This document shows, piece by piece, positions 21,517-33,016 of a DNA stretch of 64,000 bases (the stretch's first letter is position 1; each line of letters opens with the position of its first letter). A program made the translations under genes and the position numbers. The notes beneath the pieces are model-generated. The model did no database searches, was not told the origin of the DNA, and saw only the letters and a list, made by a program, of their open reading frames with translations. Source of the stretch: Amyelois transitella (taxonomy: Eukaryota > Arthropoda > Insecta > Lepidoptera > Pyralidae); assembly GCF_032362555.1 (NCBI RefSeq), contig NC_083526.1, positions 5,352,001 through 5,416,000 of the forward strand, in the 5' to 3' direction.

Positions 21517-21762
21517 GTGACGTGTGGTTCCCGGCACCAATAAAAAAAAGAATAGGACCACTCCGTCTCGTTCCCATGAATAAAGTAAAAGGCGACTTAT
21601 GGATAGGCTTTTAAACTTGGGATTCTTCTTTTAGGCGATGGGCTAGCAACCTGTCACTATAAGAGTCTCAATTCTGTCATTGAGCCAAACAGCTGAATAA
21701 TCAGTCTTTTCAAGGCTGTTGGCTCTGTCTACCCCGCAAGGGATATAGACGTTATTATATGC
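21517..21762 (+). repeat. Family A interspersed repeat, near full length
   Basis: GACGTGTGGTTCCCGGCACC to GATATAGACGTTATTATATG. Confidence 0.83.
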
Positions 21763-22382
21763 TACGACCTTAGGTCTAGCCGGCTCGCAATTGGTTGCCA
21801 TAAAATTAGATGAAGTAATAAATTAATTTCAAAACACAATTTAAAAATACTTTCGGTGAACCGAGCTGTCGATTAAAAAACGCAGAATTTTCTCTATGCA
21901 ATGAATCTAAAGTAACTGGAGCAACCGCCAGGAAAATGATTGCAAAATTAAATTTCTTAAATATGAGACGTGCCTAAAGCATGTCGACAAAAAAAGAACT
22001 CACATCAATGCCAACAAAAAAGAATTTATTATTAATCTATTCACTTTCTTCATCACAACGCCATCTTAGATTCCACACAAGAAATCCCGCGATATGAATT
22101 TAATAACAGCTTTTTGTGTTTTAATTACAGTAATTATTCATTGTTTCACTTATTTAAAAGAGCGTGTTATGAGTTTGACTTGCCCATCTGAATATCTGTA
22201 TGTGGCATCCTAACAGCTAAAACAATTGATTTTTATAGGTACATTTTTTTTATCTAAATCATCTGAATCTCTGAATCATTAAGCCATTCGCCTTAAAGAA
22301 TAAACTCAGTTTATTGTTCTACCTTGATTGACTGTTACAATCTATATATTTAAATTTATACTACTTACTTAAAACTTTTGTG
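21763..22382. other. Intergenic or intron, one short signal-like frame
   Basis: An ATG at 22094 opens a 39-codon frame (to 22213) that begins MNLITAFCVLITVIIH, like a signal peptide. It has no splice partner and no repeat match, so I list it only as a note. Confidence 0.25.
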
Positions 22383-22545
22383 GTACCGTGTCGTTTCCAG
22401 CACTTAAGAATAGAACCACTTCAACTTGGGATTCTTCTTTTAGGCGTTGGACTAGCAACTTTTCACTATTTGAATCTCAATTCTATCTACTGAACGTGGC
22501 CTGTCTACCCCGCGAGGGATATAGACGGGGTAATATGTGTGTATG
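22383..22545 (+). repeat. Family A repeat, heavily deleted
   Basis: GTACCGTGTCGTTTCCAGCAC, CTTTTAGGCGTTGGACTAGC and CCGCGAGGGATATAGACG remain in order. Confidence 0.65.
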
Positions 22546-23305
22546 AATAAAGAAAGTTTCCAAAATTGAGTCAAGACACAGAAAATGCAAGGGTGCGAAT
22601 CTTTCTCATTACAATTTCAAACATTCCGCGATTCGAGTTTTAATTATATGTAAGCAACTGTACGCCTTGTTATATTGTTTCTAATAATGATGTCACAAGC
22701 TACGTCTTATGTACATTTGCAGGGTAAAATACTTGTATTTACTTGCTTAGATACATACAATCACGGCAATTACCCAGAGGGAAGGCAACGGGGTTTTATT
22801 AAATTTATGAAGATCTTCTCCTTGGTGGCGGTCGAGCAGAATCATCGCTCCCGCTACAGATTTATATCATTTTGTTCTAATGTAGGAAAAAATACGGAGA
22901 GGATGCGCAAAGGACAAAACAAACACAAACGAAGAAAAAAATGTATTACTGTTTGTTACAAATAAACTCAAAAACTACTGGGCCGACTTTGATGATGTTC
23001 GACACAGAGACTGACTAAATCTTTCTGCAGTGGATAAAAGATTTAACACGTGCAAAGCAGCGGTTAACAGCTAGTTAAATATATTCGCAAACACTACTAC
23101 ATCTATACAACACTGCTCTCACGTAAACATAATTACCTAAAAAACCTGTATAAATTAATAAAATATTTAAAAATACGGTCGAATTGAGAACCTTCTCCTT
23201 TTTTGAATTCGGTTAAAAAACTTGAAATAGCAACTGGCAACTGATAAAATTACTATAAAAATTCGATTTAACAATGCAATACCAAGTAAATGTTTTATGT
23301 TTCAG
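22546..23305. other. Intron DNA with repeat fragments
   Basis: GAGCAGAATCATCGCTCCCGC at about 22834 recurs inverted near 61200. At 22965-23075 AACTCAAAAACTACTGGGCC to AGCGGTTAACAGCTAGTT looks like another LINE 3' end. A 96-codon frame at 22675-22965 crosses these pieces and is not supported as a gene. Confidence 0.45.
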
Positions 23306-26300
23306 ATAAAACATGAGGAAAATCGGCATTCTACTCCTGCTTTGCCAGTTTATAACCCTACCGATCATGGAAGGTCGCAGCGACGATGAAAATCCTTTCC
23401 TCGACCTGGCCTCCTCATTTCTCCAGAATATGGGCGATGGAGGGAATAATTTGAACGGTTTAGCAGCTATTGGGAATATAGTCGGTAACTTGATGCAGGG
23501 AGACAAAGCCAAAAATCTGGGATCAATGTTTGGTCAAGACACTAATGGAAATGATGGTGGTGATATATTGTCAGGTAAGAAATCGAAAGTTCCGCGGAAA
23601 ATTATGGTTTTTTAATAATTGTATCCTTAGATAATATAACCGTCGATGTAGCAAATATACCTGCCAAGTTCGCGTAACTTACGCCGACGATATAATCTTC
23701 TTCTTCTACCTCATGGCTTTTCGTCCCGGTTGCATCCTCAGCTCTCTGGAAAGGCGCCCTGGGTTATGCCTTTGACCATGGTGACGAATATACGAACCTA
23801 AATGCAAAATTTCAAATGTCTAAACTTCAAATCTAGTTTTTTTGACTCTACGTCGATCGAAGTTTTTGCAAACAGACCGTTTTATTCATCAAACCAATAA
23901 CGTAGTAATCATCTAGGTAAAAATGAAAGGAACATTAGAAAAAAGTATGATGAGACATGCTGATGACGATACAATTCTGGAATAGACCAAAATAATAAGA
24001 CCACGTATAAGAAGTAGTATAATTGGTATAAGAAGGAAAATGACACGTATTAAGTTCTAATTGGATTTCCCGTAATTCTCAAAACAACGGAATTTTTTTT
24101 ACTAGTCAAGAGTCGCGGGCAAATGCTAGTAAATTACAAAACTTTTCAACACACGCAAACACAATTAAATTGGCTACTTCGTAATTAAATATTTATGCAG
24201 ACGTTAGCTTATAATATTACTTGTAGCATCTTCAATATTATTGTTTAACTTTACTTAATTACTTATACTTACAAGGACTTATGTTTATCACAAACATTCT
24301 GAACTCAAATATTTTTCCAAAATTTATAACGATGCTGATTCGGAAGTACGCGTTAGATTTATTTTGACTTTTTTTATTTATGTCTTAAACTCCTGTAGCA
24401 ACATAACTTGCTGGCATATTATTATCTCCTTGCGTTTAAGTCCATACTTTCTAATATTAAGAAAGTTTATCGTATAAAAAGAAAATATTCGTATTTTAGT
24501 TTGGTTTGTGATGAATAAATTAAAAATTTACAATCTATTTTGATAATATTAGGCAAAGAGATAAAACTTTCAGGAGCCGTCGACATAACATATAGGCATA
24601 CGAAAATTAACTTAATTTATTGTTATAATGATTGTCATAGATTCTTAACTTAATTTGATGGTAAAGACGACTTAAGAACTGAAATTTATAATTATTCCTA
24701 GTCAGTGAATCTCTGGAAATCTTACCATTACGTCATTTTGGCTCTTACGTTTATTTTAAGGAAAGTAAAAAAGTATCCATTAAATATTCCCAACGAGAAT
24801 TTGCGTCACACAGCCGCGCGATCTTATAATCTTATCCAGATCCATACATAGCAACATCACCTTTTAAATCCGAAAATAGTCTTATTCCAAGAATAATATC
24901 TACTCCCACGCGGCGTCAATTCCCGGTCACATTACGTGATCTCGGATTGGGTAAGTCAAATTGTTACCCAAAGCGATTCCCGTCTGACCTCCACAACCTT
25001 TGCAGGGAAACCAGGGAGACATATTAGATTTTAATAAAAGCTATCCTAAAAAAAGCTGAAAAAAAATGATATAACGCGATTAAGCCCACGCCTACTTCTT
25101 TAGTTGCCTTTTACTACATACCTACATGGGAAATAGATGGAGTGGCTCTAGCTTAAACCGGCGGGAAACGCGGGGCACAAGAATTGGAAATAATTTACCT
25201 GAAACTAATACTTTCAATTCCTATTCCAATTTCTCATATTAACAAAAGACATAAAAAAAGATCATTTATTCATTGTCTTTCCAGGTCTTGGTAGCTTACT
25301 CGGAGGTCAAGATGGCAAAATCGATCCAGCCATGATAGGAACCATGATGTCTATGTTTGCAAGCCAAATGGGCAACACTGATAAACCCAGTAGGCAGAAA
25401 AGGGAAAGCCAGAATAAAAACGATTTCAACATAGATGGACTACTAAGTCTTGCATCAGGATTTTTGGGCAACCGAAACGGAGGAGCCGAAAGTATTCTAC
25501 CACTAATAATGAATATATTAAGCTCATTCTCCGATCCAGAAAGCAAAAACGTAGCAGACGGTCACAAAGATCACGCTCAATTTTTACCACCGTTTTTAGA
25601 GAAAATACATTTGTATTGGGACCTGTTCATAAATTCTGAACTTGGCAAAACGGTTTGGGAAAAATCTGGATTAAAGAAAACGATGAAAGCATTTACTGGA
25701 CCGGACGGAAAGATCAGTTTCGAGCTGATGTTCAAGAACTTTGAGAACCATTCGTTCAGACGACACTGGATCAAAGTGGCTGCGAAGTATTTGACGGACA
25801 CCGTGGTGTCTGTGGCGAAACCAGAAGTATACCAGAAGTAAGTGTTAATTTTTATTTCTTTATTTAAGTTTACCTATAATGATTGATGATGACAAGGTTC
25901 AAATCCCAATTCAGCCATGTACAAATGTCTTTGATTAATTATTTATTTATTGACTTATTTCTGAGTTCGTTTAAATGTTCTGACTGCGATAAAAAGGAAA
26001 CCTGGTTATTAGAGCAACCGGTTGTTGAGTTTCTTCTAGGATTGCGGAGGTCAACTGTCAATACAAACTAAGAAGATGATGTTATAACAACAAATCACAC
26101 AGAGATACCCCTAGAGTCTAGACTCTCAATTGGGAAATTCTCCCAATTTTTACCAGGTTTACACTTGATTCGCTAGTCCTACAACATCCAGGGGAAAGAA
26201 ACTTTCCTTTATTTAATGACTCATGCAAAACTCGTTAATTAACAAGATCACAAAAACAAACTATCAATAATCTGTACCATTCCTTTCCAGGTACATGTCC

Positions 26301-29300
26301 TCGGCCCAGTACTTCATCAACGGTTTCCTGGACTCTCAGGGTCTCCCCAAACACACCCATCTCAACCTGAAGAAGCCCACGCAGTCCATCAGCGCACTCC
26401 TCAATTATGTGCTGAAGAAATACCTGGATATTGATACCAATGTATCAGCTTATGTGGCCCCAGCGATCGAATATATAAAGGTAATTGTACTTAACGGATT
26501 TCGAAGACCAGATAAACGGAGAAATGTCGAAAGCGAGCCCTGAAGTTTAATAGCGGAGAATGTTCTTGAATATTATGATGAGTGTGATACAAGCCTATTT
26601 CCTCAACAAATATGCCCTGCCCTGATATGTGCATCTGAGATCACAAAAATGTCTTGATCATAAAACATTTGAATACATATCTACATATGAATGTCTCTAT
26701 CTCAGAGGAGCAAGCACACACTACATTCTTACCTTCCACGACCTTTATATCCTTATTTCGCTTCATCCGCATTCATCAATCTTTTCATGCAAGCTCGTCG
26801 TTTCATGACCTTTTGCCAGAATGTCGTGATTCGATCAAGGCACGTTCGTCTAGACCTTTTCCTCTAGTTCTCATCTCTGCGTGTCGCTATTTGCATCCAC
26901 AGCTACTATGCTTATCGGTCTGCGTTCCGTTACGCGACGTTTCTCTTACCACTTTATGCGGACTAGGGTTTCTTAAGTTCTAAGATCATTCTCTAAGCCA
27001 TCCAATGTTCCCAATTAAACTTATATTGTTTCTTTGCCGGCCTCTGTGGCGCAGCGGTGGTACGCTTGTCTGTGACATCGGAGGTCCCGGGTTCGAATCC
27101 CGGTCAAGGCATGATGAGAAAAGAACTTTTTCTGATTGACCTGGGTCTTGGATGTTTATCTATATAAGTATTTATAATAAAATATAATATCGTTGAGTTA
27201 GTATCTCGTAACACAAGTCTCGAACTTACTTCGAGGCTAACTCAATCAGTGTAATTTGTCCCGTATATATTTATTTATTAAGTACAACTGTCTTTGAAAA
27301 ATACCCTCATTTTCAGCAAACCGTAAAAATGGGCGAGTCCATATCCCAATCGCTGGCCGGCCGTGGGGACTACAACGCACTGGTGGACCACATCACTGAC
27401 ACCCTGAACTTGGAGGTCATCGAGCCCGTGCTCAGGGTGTACAGAGCCTACCAGCATTCAGTCAAGTCGCCACAGTGCCAAGAACATCTGATGTGCCTCG
27501 TGAATAGGCATCATGATAAGGATAAAGAGGGTAAGTTATTTCGTCATTATTATAAGTGCCGTGTAGTTCCCGGCACCAATAGAAAAAATAACAGGACCGA
27601 CTCCATCTCTTTTTACCATCAATATCGTAAAAGGCGACTACGGGGTAGACTTATAAACTTGGGATAGTTCTTTTAGGCGATGGGATAGCAACATGTCACT
27701 ATTATTCTTTTCTTGCTGAACTTGGCCTATCAGTCTTTTCAAGACGGCTCTATCTACCCCGCAAGGGATATAGACGTGATTATATGTATGTATGTTAAGG
27801 CTACAACACTGATAATAAATTACCTAGACTAGGACCTAGGGTTGTCATTTATGTAGATATATCAGAAGTCAAGAAGACACATCATACATACAATGATGTC
27901 TGCATCCCTTACTTGCTAGCCTACTTGTCGCTAGTCCATCGCCAACAAGAAGAATCCCAAGTTTATTAGCCTTTCCTATAATCGCCTTTTAGAACATCCA
28001 TGAGAAAGATATGGTCCTATTTTATAGTGCATGGCGCCACACGGCACCTAGTTGTCACAATAAAGGCCCGAAAAAGATATATTTAGCTACCTACTTATAG
28101 TACTAAATTAAATTAAGCCCTGAACTCATAAAATGGCTCACAATAAACCTTCCTTGAGGGACTAACACAAAATATAAAGGGTGTAGATGTACCTACAGAT
28201 CAGACGACCTCTATGGCGCAGCGGTAGTGCGCTTGTCTGTGACACCGGAGGTCCCGGGTTCGAATCCCGGACAGGGCATGATGAGAAACGAACTTTCTCT
28301 GATTATCCTGGGTCTTGGATGTTTATCTATATAAGTATTTTATATAAATATACCTAGTATCGTTAAGTTAGTACCTCGTAACACAAGTTTCGAACTTACT
28401 TCGAGGCTAATTCAATCTGTGTAATTTGTCCCGTATATATTTATATTTATTTATTTATATACTAGAGGCCGCCCGCGACTTCGTCCGCATGGAAACCCTA
28501 TCAATCCCGCGGGAACTCTGGGATAAAAAGTAGCCTATGTGTTATTCTGGGTCTTCAGCTACCTACATACCAAATTTCATGGTAATCGGTTCAGTAGTTT
28601 TTGCGTGAAAGAGTAACAAACATCCATACATCCATACAAACTTTCGCCTTTATAATAGTAGTAGGATTTATAGAATATCTAAACGGTCACCCATATTAAC
28701 AAAAGAGGTTCGATAACATAAATACAAGTAAATAACTTAAATATAATAAATTAACTAAAATATAAGTAAATTAAGTCTCAAAAATAATTCAAAATGATAA
28801 TATAATGTGTCATAGGTCTGTACAATACATAATTTGTATTTCTAAGTCGATGGAAAAGTCGAGTCAAAGGCAAAAGGTTTTATGTTCAACATTTTCTTAA
28901 TTACTTCCAGCTGGTATATGGAACAAAGAAATTAAAAATATACCTTATACTTACATAGCTTTTAGGCATATTCATCAAGTGTCAAGTGCCAATTTTCAAG
29001 ATTTTACCATCATCAAATATGGGTCAGGTTACCATGGATCCAATACGGTTAGGGTTTAACCTGCAAAGGTTGCGGAGGTCAGACGGGAGTCGCTTCGTGT
29101 GAAAACTTGACCCACCCAATCCAGGATCCATGGTCAGAGGCATACTCCGGGCTCCTCTCCAGAGAAATGTGGATGCAACCAGAATTAAATCCAGGAGGAA
29201 GACTATGGGTCAGGTTACATTGCAAGGGTTGCTGTCAGATTAAAGTCTCTTCGTGTGAAAACTCAATCCAGGGTAATAGACAAATACTCGGCACTCAGGC

Positions 29301-30748
29301 CTCCTCTTAAAAGAGCTGCGAGGTTGTTACCGAGAAAACGCAAGGAATACCAGTTAAACTTGGCCTTTGAATCTTTAATATAAAATATAAATATATAGGG
29401 GACAAATTACACAGATTGAGTTAGCCTCGAAGTAAGTTCGAAACTTGTGTTACGAGATACTAACTCAACGGTACCATATTTTATAATAAATACTTATATA
29501 GATGAACATCCAAGACCCAAGCCAATCAGAAAAAGTTATTTTCTCATCATGCTCTGGCCGGGATTCGAACCCGGGACCTCCGGTGTCACAGACAAGCGAA
29601 CTACCGCTGCGCCACGGAGGCCGTCAAGTCAATCTTGGGGCTAACTCCTCTGTCTACCCTGTCTTATGACGATTAAAAAGTGGAAAGATGTAGTCTATGC
29701 CTATCCCTTTGAGAAAGAGGTGTGGTTTTTTTATATGTAGAAACAATGTTATGTGCCAATTTATCCCCAGGTCGCCTGGGCTTCAAGGCTGGTCTGACGA
29801 AAGTGAGCAGTTTGGTCGCGTCAGCAGCTCTCAGTTACCACAACGGCAAAGGTTTCTGGGACCTCTACAACGCTGTGAAAAATGACGTCAACTGTGATGT
29901 AAGTCTTCATTTACCTCGTATCATCTAGGTTTGTAAGTGGAGCCAGCGCCTGCGCACGCGCGACGCCTTTTTGTCGCACGTAAACCCGTCACTGTTTAGC
30001 TTTTGAAGCGGTTAAAGTTTATTTGATTTAACTACCTTTTTAATCGCGTTCTAAGGAAAGATGGTTATCAGTTTAATCTGCATGTAGGTATGTTTGTCCG
30101 CGATTATTTATTTATATTAAACTTTATTTCACAAAAAAGAATATAAAAGGCGGCCTTGCTGAATTAGAAACTTAATTAGGCAGATTATCGTTCGCGTTTC
30201 GCTGAACCGATTTTGATCGGGAATATGTTTGTTACACTTAGAATGTTTTATAATTTTAACCGACTTCAAAAAAGAAGAATGTCTATGTAATGTATGTGCG
30301 GTTCTCTTTTTATACAAAGGGCTGTAATTCGACACGGCAAATTATGCAACCGGGAACTACTCAGATCCTGATGAAGAGTTCGATAACTAACAATGAAGTA
30401 AAAAAAGTTTCAAGAGCGTCGGTTGCGCTGTGCCCATAAAGACACAGGTTCAAATCCCACCTCGGCCATTTACTTAATACTTTGGTTGTGGAGGTCAAAT
30501 AGTCAAACCCTGACCTACCCAATCCTGGATCCATGGTCACAGGCGTACCCCGGGCTCCTCTCCAGAGTGGTGAGGATGTAACCTGGAGTATAGCCACGAG
30601 AAAGAAGAAAACGAACAAACAGAATAAGTTTTCTTGATACTTGATACGTTTGTGTAATTTTTTCCAGGTGGAGTATCCAGCTGACTGTTCAGAATTCCAT
30701 GAACACGAACTTAAGGTCACGACAGAAGTTTATCACAGCGAGTTATAA
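23306..30748 (+). CDS. Secreted insect protein of unknown function, six coding exons
   Basis: Coding exons are 23313-23574, 25285-25837, 26291-26480, 27317-27530, 29771-29898 and 30668-30748. All have GT-AG borders with mostly GTAAG donors, and the phases match throughout. The product is 475 residues. It begins with a clear signal peptide (MRKIGILLLLCQFITLP). The N-terminal third is Gly/Asn/Leu-rich (repeated LGSLLGG and GNIVGNL-like phrases) and ends at a furin-type site, RQKR, early in exon 2. The rest is a conserved-looking helical domain (NSELGKTVWEKSGL, RRHWIKVAAKYL) with four late cysteines and the end block DCSEFHEHEL. AATAAA at 30958 follows the stop. This resembles an uncharacterised insect secreted family, but I cannot name it. 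Introns hold many repeats. The acceptor at 23305 implies an upstream untranslated exon. Confidence 0.85.
23705..23790 (-). repeat. Family F repeat, 3' end only
   Basis: CGTCCCGGTTGCATCCTCAG, TCTCTGGAAAGGCGCC and GCCTTTGACCATGG, inside intron 1 of the secreted-protein gene. Confidence 0.6.
23791..24934. other. Intron DNA, nothing recognised
   Basis: About 1.1 kb of AT-rich intron. A phrase TCGCGGGCAAATGCTAGT near 24111 may be a decayed LINE end. Confidence 0.4.
24935..25180 (-). repeat. Family F fragment followed by a family A fragment
   Basis: 24935-25025 has GGATTGGGTAAGTCAAATTG and CCCGTCTGACCTCCACAACC (F, reversed). 25083-25180 has TTTAGTTGCCTTTTACTACA to GGCGGGAAACGCGGGGCAC (A, reversed, diverged). 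Confidence 0.55.
25869..26110 (+). repeat. Possible family F fragments in intron 2
   Basis: GGTTCAAATCCCAATTCAGC near 25897 resembles the family F head box, and GGATTGCGGAGGTCAACTG near 26039 resembles its middle. Both are diverged. Confidence 0.4.
26690..26900 (-). repeat. Family C LINE end, diverged
   Basis: CGCTTCATCCGCATTCATC, TTTTCATGCAAGCTCGTCG and TTGCCAGAATGTCGTGATTC match family C at 21040-21200, in intron 3 of the secreted-protein gene. Confidence 0.6.
27038..27279 (+). repeat. Family B tRNA-derived SINE, full length
   Basis: A and B boxes in the head, then the shared tail ending GTCCCGTATATATTTATT. It ends 38 bp before exon 4 of the secreted-protein gene. Confidence 0.88.
27556..27796 (+). 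repeat. Family A interspersed repeat
   Basis: GTGCCGTGTAGTTCCCGGCAC to GACGTGATTATATGTATGTATG, starting only 26 bp after the exon 4 donor. Confidence 0.83.
27880..28050 (-). repeat. Family A repeat, central deletion
   Basis: ATCATACATACAATGATGTC, then GCTAGTCCATCGCC, and ends ATGGCGCCACACGGCAC. Confidence 0.65.
28203..28460 (+). repeat. Family B tRNA-derived SINE, full length
   Basis: GACCTCTATGGCGCAGCGGT head with a perfect B box, and a long TATTTATTTAT tail that runs directly into a family D copy. Confidence 0.88.
28461..28668 (+). repeat. Family D RTE-type LINE 3' end
   Basis: Nearly identical to the copy at 5255-5450 and, like it, directly follows a family B tail. CATCCATA is duplicated near 28620. 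Confidence 0.78.
28669..29019. other. Intron DNA, nothing recognised
   Basis: AT-rich part of intron 4 of the secreted-protein gene. Confidence 0.45.
29020..29335 (+). repeat. Family F repeat with a partial second copy
   Basis: TGGGTCAGGTTACCATGGAT to AAATCCAGGAGGAAGAC, then a second shorter run starting at TATGGGTCAGGTTACATTGC. The two share GTCTCTTCGTGTGAAAACTC-type phrases. Confidence 0.65.
29385..29623 (-). repeat. Family B tRNA-derived SINE, reverse orientation
   Basis: The minus strand has the GGTTCGAATCC B box at about 29560-29570 and the A box near 29600-29613. It is full length. Confidence 0.87.
29655..29735 (+). repeat. Family C LINE end, fragment
   Basis: TGACGATTAAAAAGTGGAAAG and TCTATGCCTATCCCTTTGAG match the end of family C. 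It lies just before exon 5 of the secreted-protein gene. Confidence 0.5.
29899..30410. other. Intron 5, possible LINE-end pieces
   Basis: GTTTCGCTGAACCGATTTTG and TTTTAACCGACTTCAAAAAA (30190-30275) are phrases typical of LINE 3' ends. No exon is seen. Confidence 0.45.
30411..30610 (+). repeat. Family F SINE-like repeat
   Basis: Has the head box GGTTCAAATCCCACCTCGGC, then a shortened middle and GTGGTGAGGATGTAACCTGG to CACGAGAAAGAAG. It lies in intron 5. Confidence 0.72.
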
Positions 30749-30764
30749 ACAGGAAGATTCTTCA

Positions 30765-32369
30765 CGTTAAGCTGCATACACACTGTGCTAACCAACGTTA
30801 GCATGCATTGGCTCTAAAGAGGAAGCTTTGGCGTTCGCCAAACTGTCCAAACAGGATGTTCCCAAACGTTGATAAGACAAACTTAACGTACCTCTTTCTC
30901 TTACTGTGCGGTTAACCTCATAGAAATGTTAAGACATATGTATTGTCAAAGTTCAAGAATAAAGGTCTACCAATGAAGACTAACAATCCCCATTCCTTGG
31001 CGTTAACCCGGTGCGTACGCAGCTTTAAATATCGAATCCAAAAAATAAATAATTTTGATCGTCAAAGTACGTGTGCATTCCAAACGGGATTTTCCGAAAT
31101 AATGGATTCACAAAGAGTTTAATTTAATATATAAACCAGAAATAGATTTATAGATAGGTATATTTTTCCTATAGTAAGTACTTAAAAGAATAAGATTGAA
31201 ATTAGAGTTTATTCCCATTGTAGGTATAAATTGTGTGTGAAAATTGTAGACGCTTCTAAAGAAAAACAGATTTTATTTATCTTTACTTGGCGATCGATGA
31301 ATGATTAATCATTCTTTTTTTTTTCATTAGTAAAGTACATCTTCGATGGGGCATGCAAATTACCTTCATTCATAGTTTTCCTTCTCCCTCTATCTCTTGT
31401 AACGAAGATGAAATTATATTATGTTTCTACTACACTTCAAAGTACTTAAACTAAGTATTTTTTATAGATCACTACTTACGTATTATACTAATTTCTTTTT
31501 TTTCCATTTATTTTCACTTATAATAGGTATTATATACGAATTACAAATAAACTTGTTGTACTTAATTAGACAAAATTGTGATTAAATTTGAAGTATTAAC
31601 TATTTAGTTTCTTAATTATTTCTTGAGATTAGGAATTGTTTTAAATTTATGATTCATTCCCATCGCTTTTTTTATTTGCACTGGTCTTCTTTACACAAAT
31701 ATCCAAAATGCCTTATTTTCCTAATATTTCATAAACTTTTAACTATTAATAATAGATTTATTATAATAATATATTTTTTTACGGGCAGTACCATTTCCTT
31801 GACTATCTACTTAGAAAAATTAAACGAATATTAAATTCCCTTGAAGACATTTTATCAAAATGAGGAATTAAATAAAAAAAAAATAATAATAAAAATCATT
31901 ACTTTTAAAACTCTATGTAGAAATTTGAATTGTTAGTAAAAAAATAGACTGCCCTCGACTCGCCAAATATATTAAGATTATTTTGCTGGACTATTGGTGC
32001 TAAATAATTATTAAAAGTTTGTTAAAATTATTAAAAAATAATTGAATCTCCGTGACAAAAAGTGGTGTATTAATAATTCGACATTGCATTTAATTGTACA
32101 TATTCGCATAATATATAGGCTTATATTTATTTAATGTGATTAAACATTTTAATCGTGTGATTAATTAAATAAAAGACTATTGCAATATAAGTAATTTTAT
32201 TTATTTCAATTGGAAGATAATTCTAACTAATATTAACTATTCCATAATTATCAATGTGAGTCACTATCAATACCTATATTCTACAACAGTGGAGTAATGG
32301 GTTAAATGCACTTTAAATGATTTTAAACTTTTGCGTTGCATAAAACTATTCATAAATATTACTTACAGG
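30765..32369. other. Intergenic AT-rich DNA
   Basis: This holds the 3' untranslated region and AATAAA (30958) of the secreted-protein gene and then about 1.4 kb of very AT-rich DNA. I see no gene or known repeat. Confidence 0.5.
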
Positions 32370-32492
32370 TATTAAACGCGCACGTAACGTACTTTTATTT
32401 TATCTCAGACGTTTCGAATCGTGTTACAATGATCCGAGGTCACCTAGCGACGACCGAGATAAAATAAAGGTAGGTATATTACGAGCGCGTTT
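32370..32492. mobile_element. Small palindromic element (MITE-like)
   Basis: Two arms of about 35 bp face each other. The left has AAACGCGCACGTAACGTAC and CTTTTATTTTATCTC; the right has GAGATAAAATAAAGG and TACGAGCGCGTTTTAC. One arm also occurs alone at 11655. No coding capacity. Confidence 0.55.
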
Positions 32493-32519
32493 TACACATG
32501 TAATATTTATTGCACTTGG

Positions 32520-32736
32520 TTCACCTGGGTGAATAAAATAATATATAAAGCCAAACAGCTTAACGGGGCTTATTCCTTTCAAGACTGTTGGCTCTGTCTA
32601 CCCCGCAAAGGATAGACGTGATTATATATGTATAAAGTCGCGCCACATACAAAAGTATTCTACCTTTGGTATATGTACAAAACAAAGGTGGTATTATTTC
32701 TGTGTACCTCTACGTTAACTTATTCACCCAGGTGAA
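32520..32736. repeat. Inverted 17-bp repeats around a family A fragment
   Basis: TTCACCTGGGTGAATAA (32520-32536) and TTATTCACCCAGGTGAA (32720-32736) are exact inverses. Between them lies a truncated family A copy at 32547-32632 (CAAACAGCTTAACGGGGC to GACGTGATTATATATG). Confidence 0.5.
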
Positions 32737-33016
32737 TGCAGTTTAATTAAACCTAAACTTATATCAAAATTTATTACAGCTTGAAAATCTATATTGAAAC
32801 CTATTTCTAATGCGATTTTAATAAAAATAGGAACTTAGTGTCTTCCTCTAAATGCAAAGTGAAGGAACGCTGTTTCTGCACTAATTAAAGATATTGTTAA
32901 TTTGAAACAAGTTTTGATTTTTATAACTAAATTGTAGGTACCTACCTCAAGAATTATCAATCAGCTACTAACTTACTACATATTCAACCTGAATTCTCGT
33001 TCTAAAAGCAACTTAA

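Noticed and set aside
22675-22965. 96-codon plus-strand gene
   Set aside because: Overlaps a repeated segment (matched near 61200) and a LINE-end sequence; its lysine-rich end is low complexity.
27329-27667. 112-codon frame as a separate gene
   Set aside because: Its first part is exon 4 of the secreted-protein gene; the rest reads past the donor into a family A repeat.
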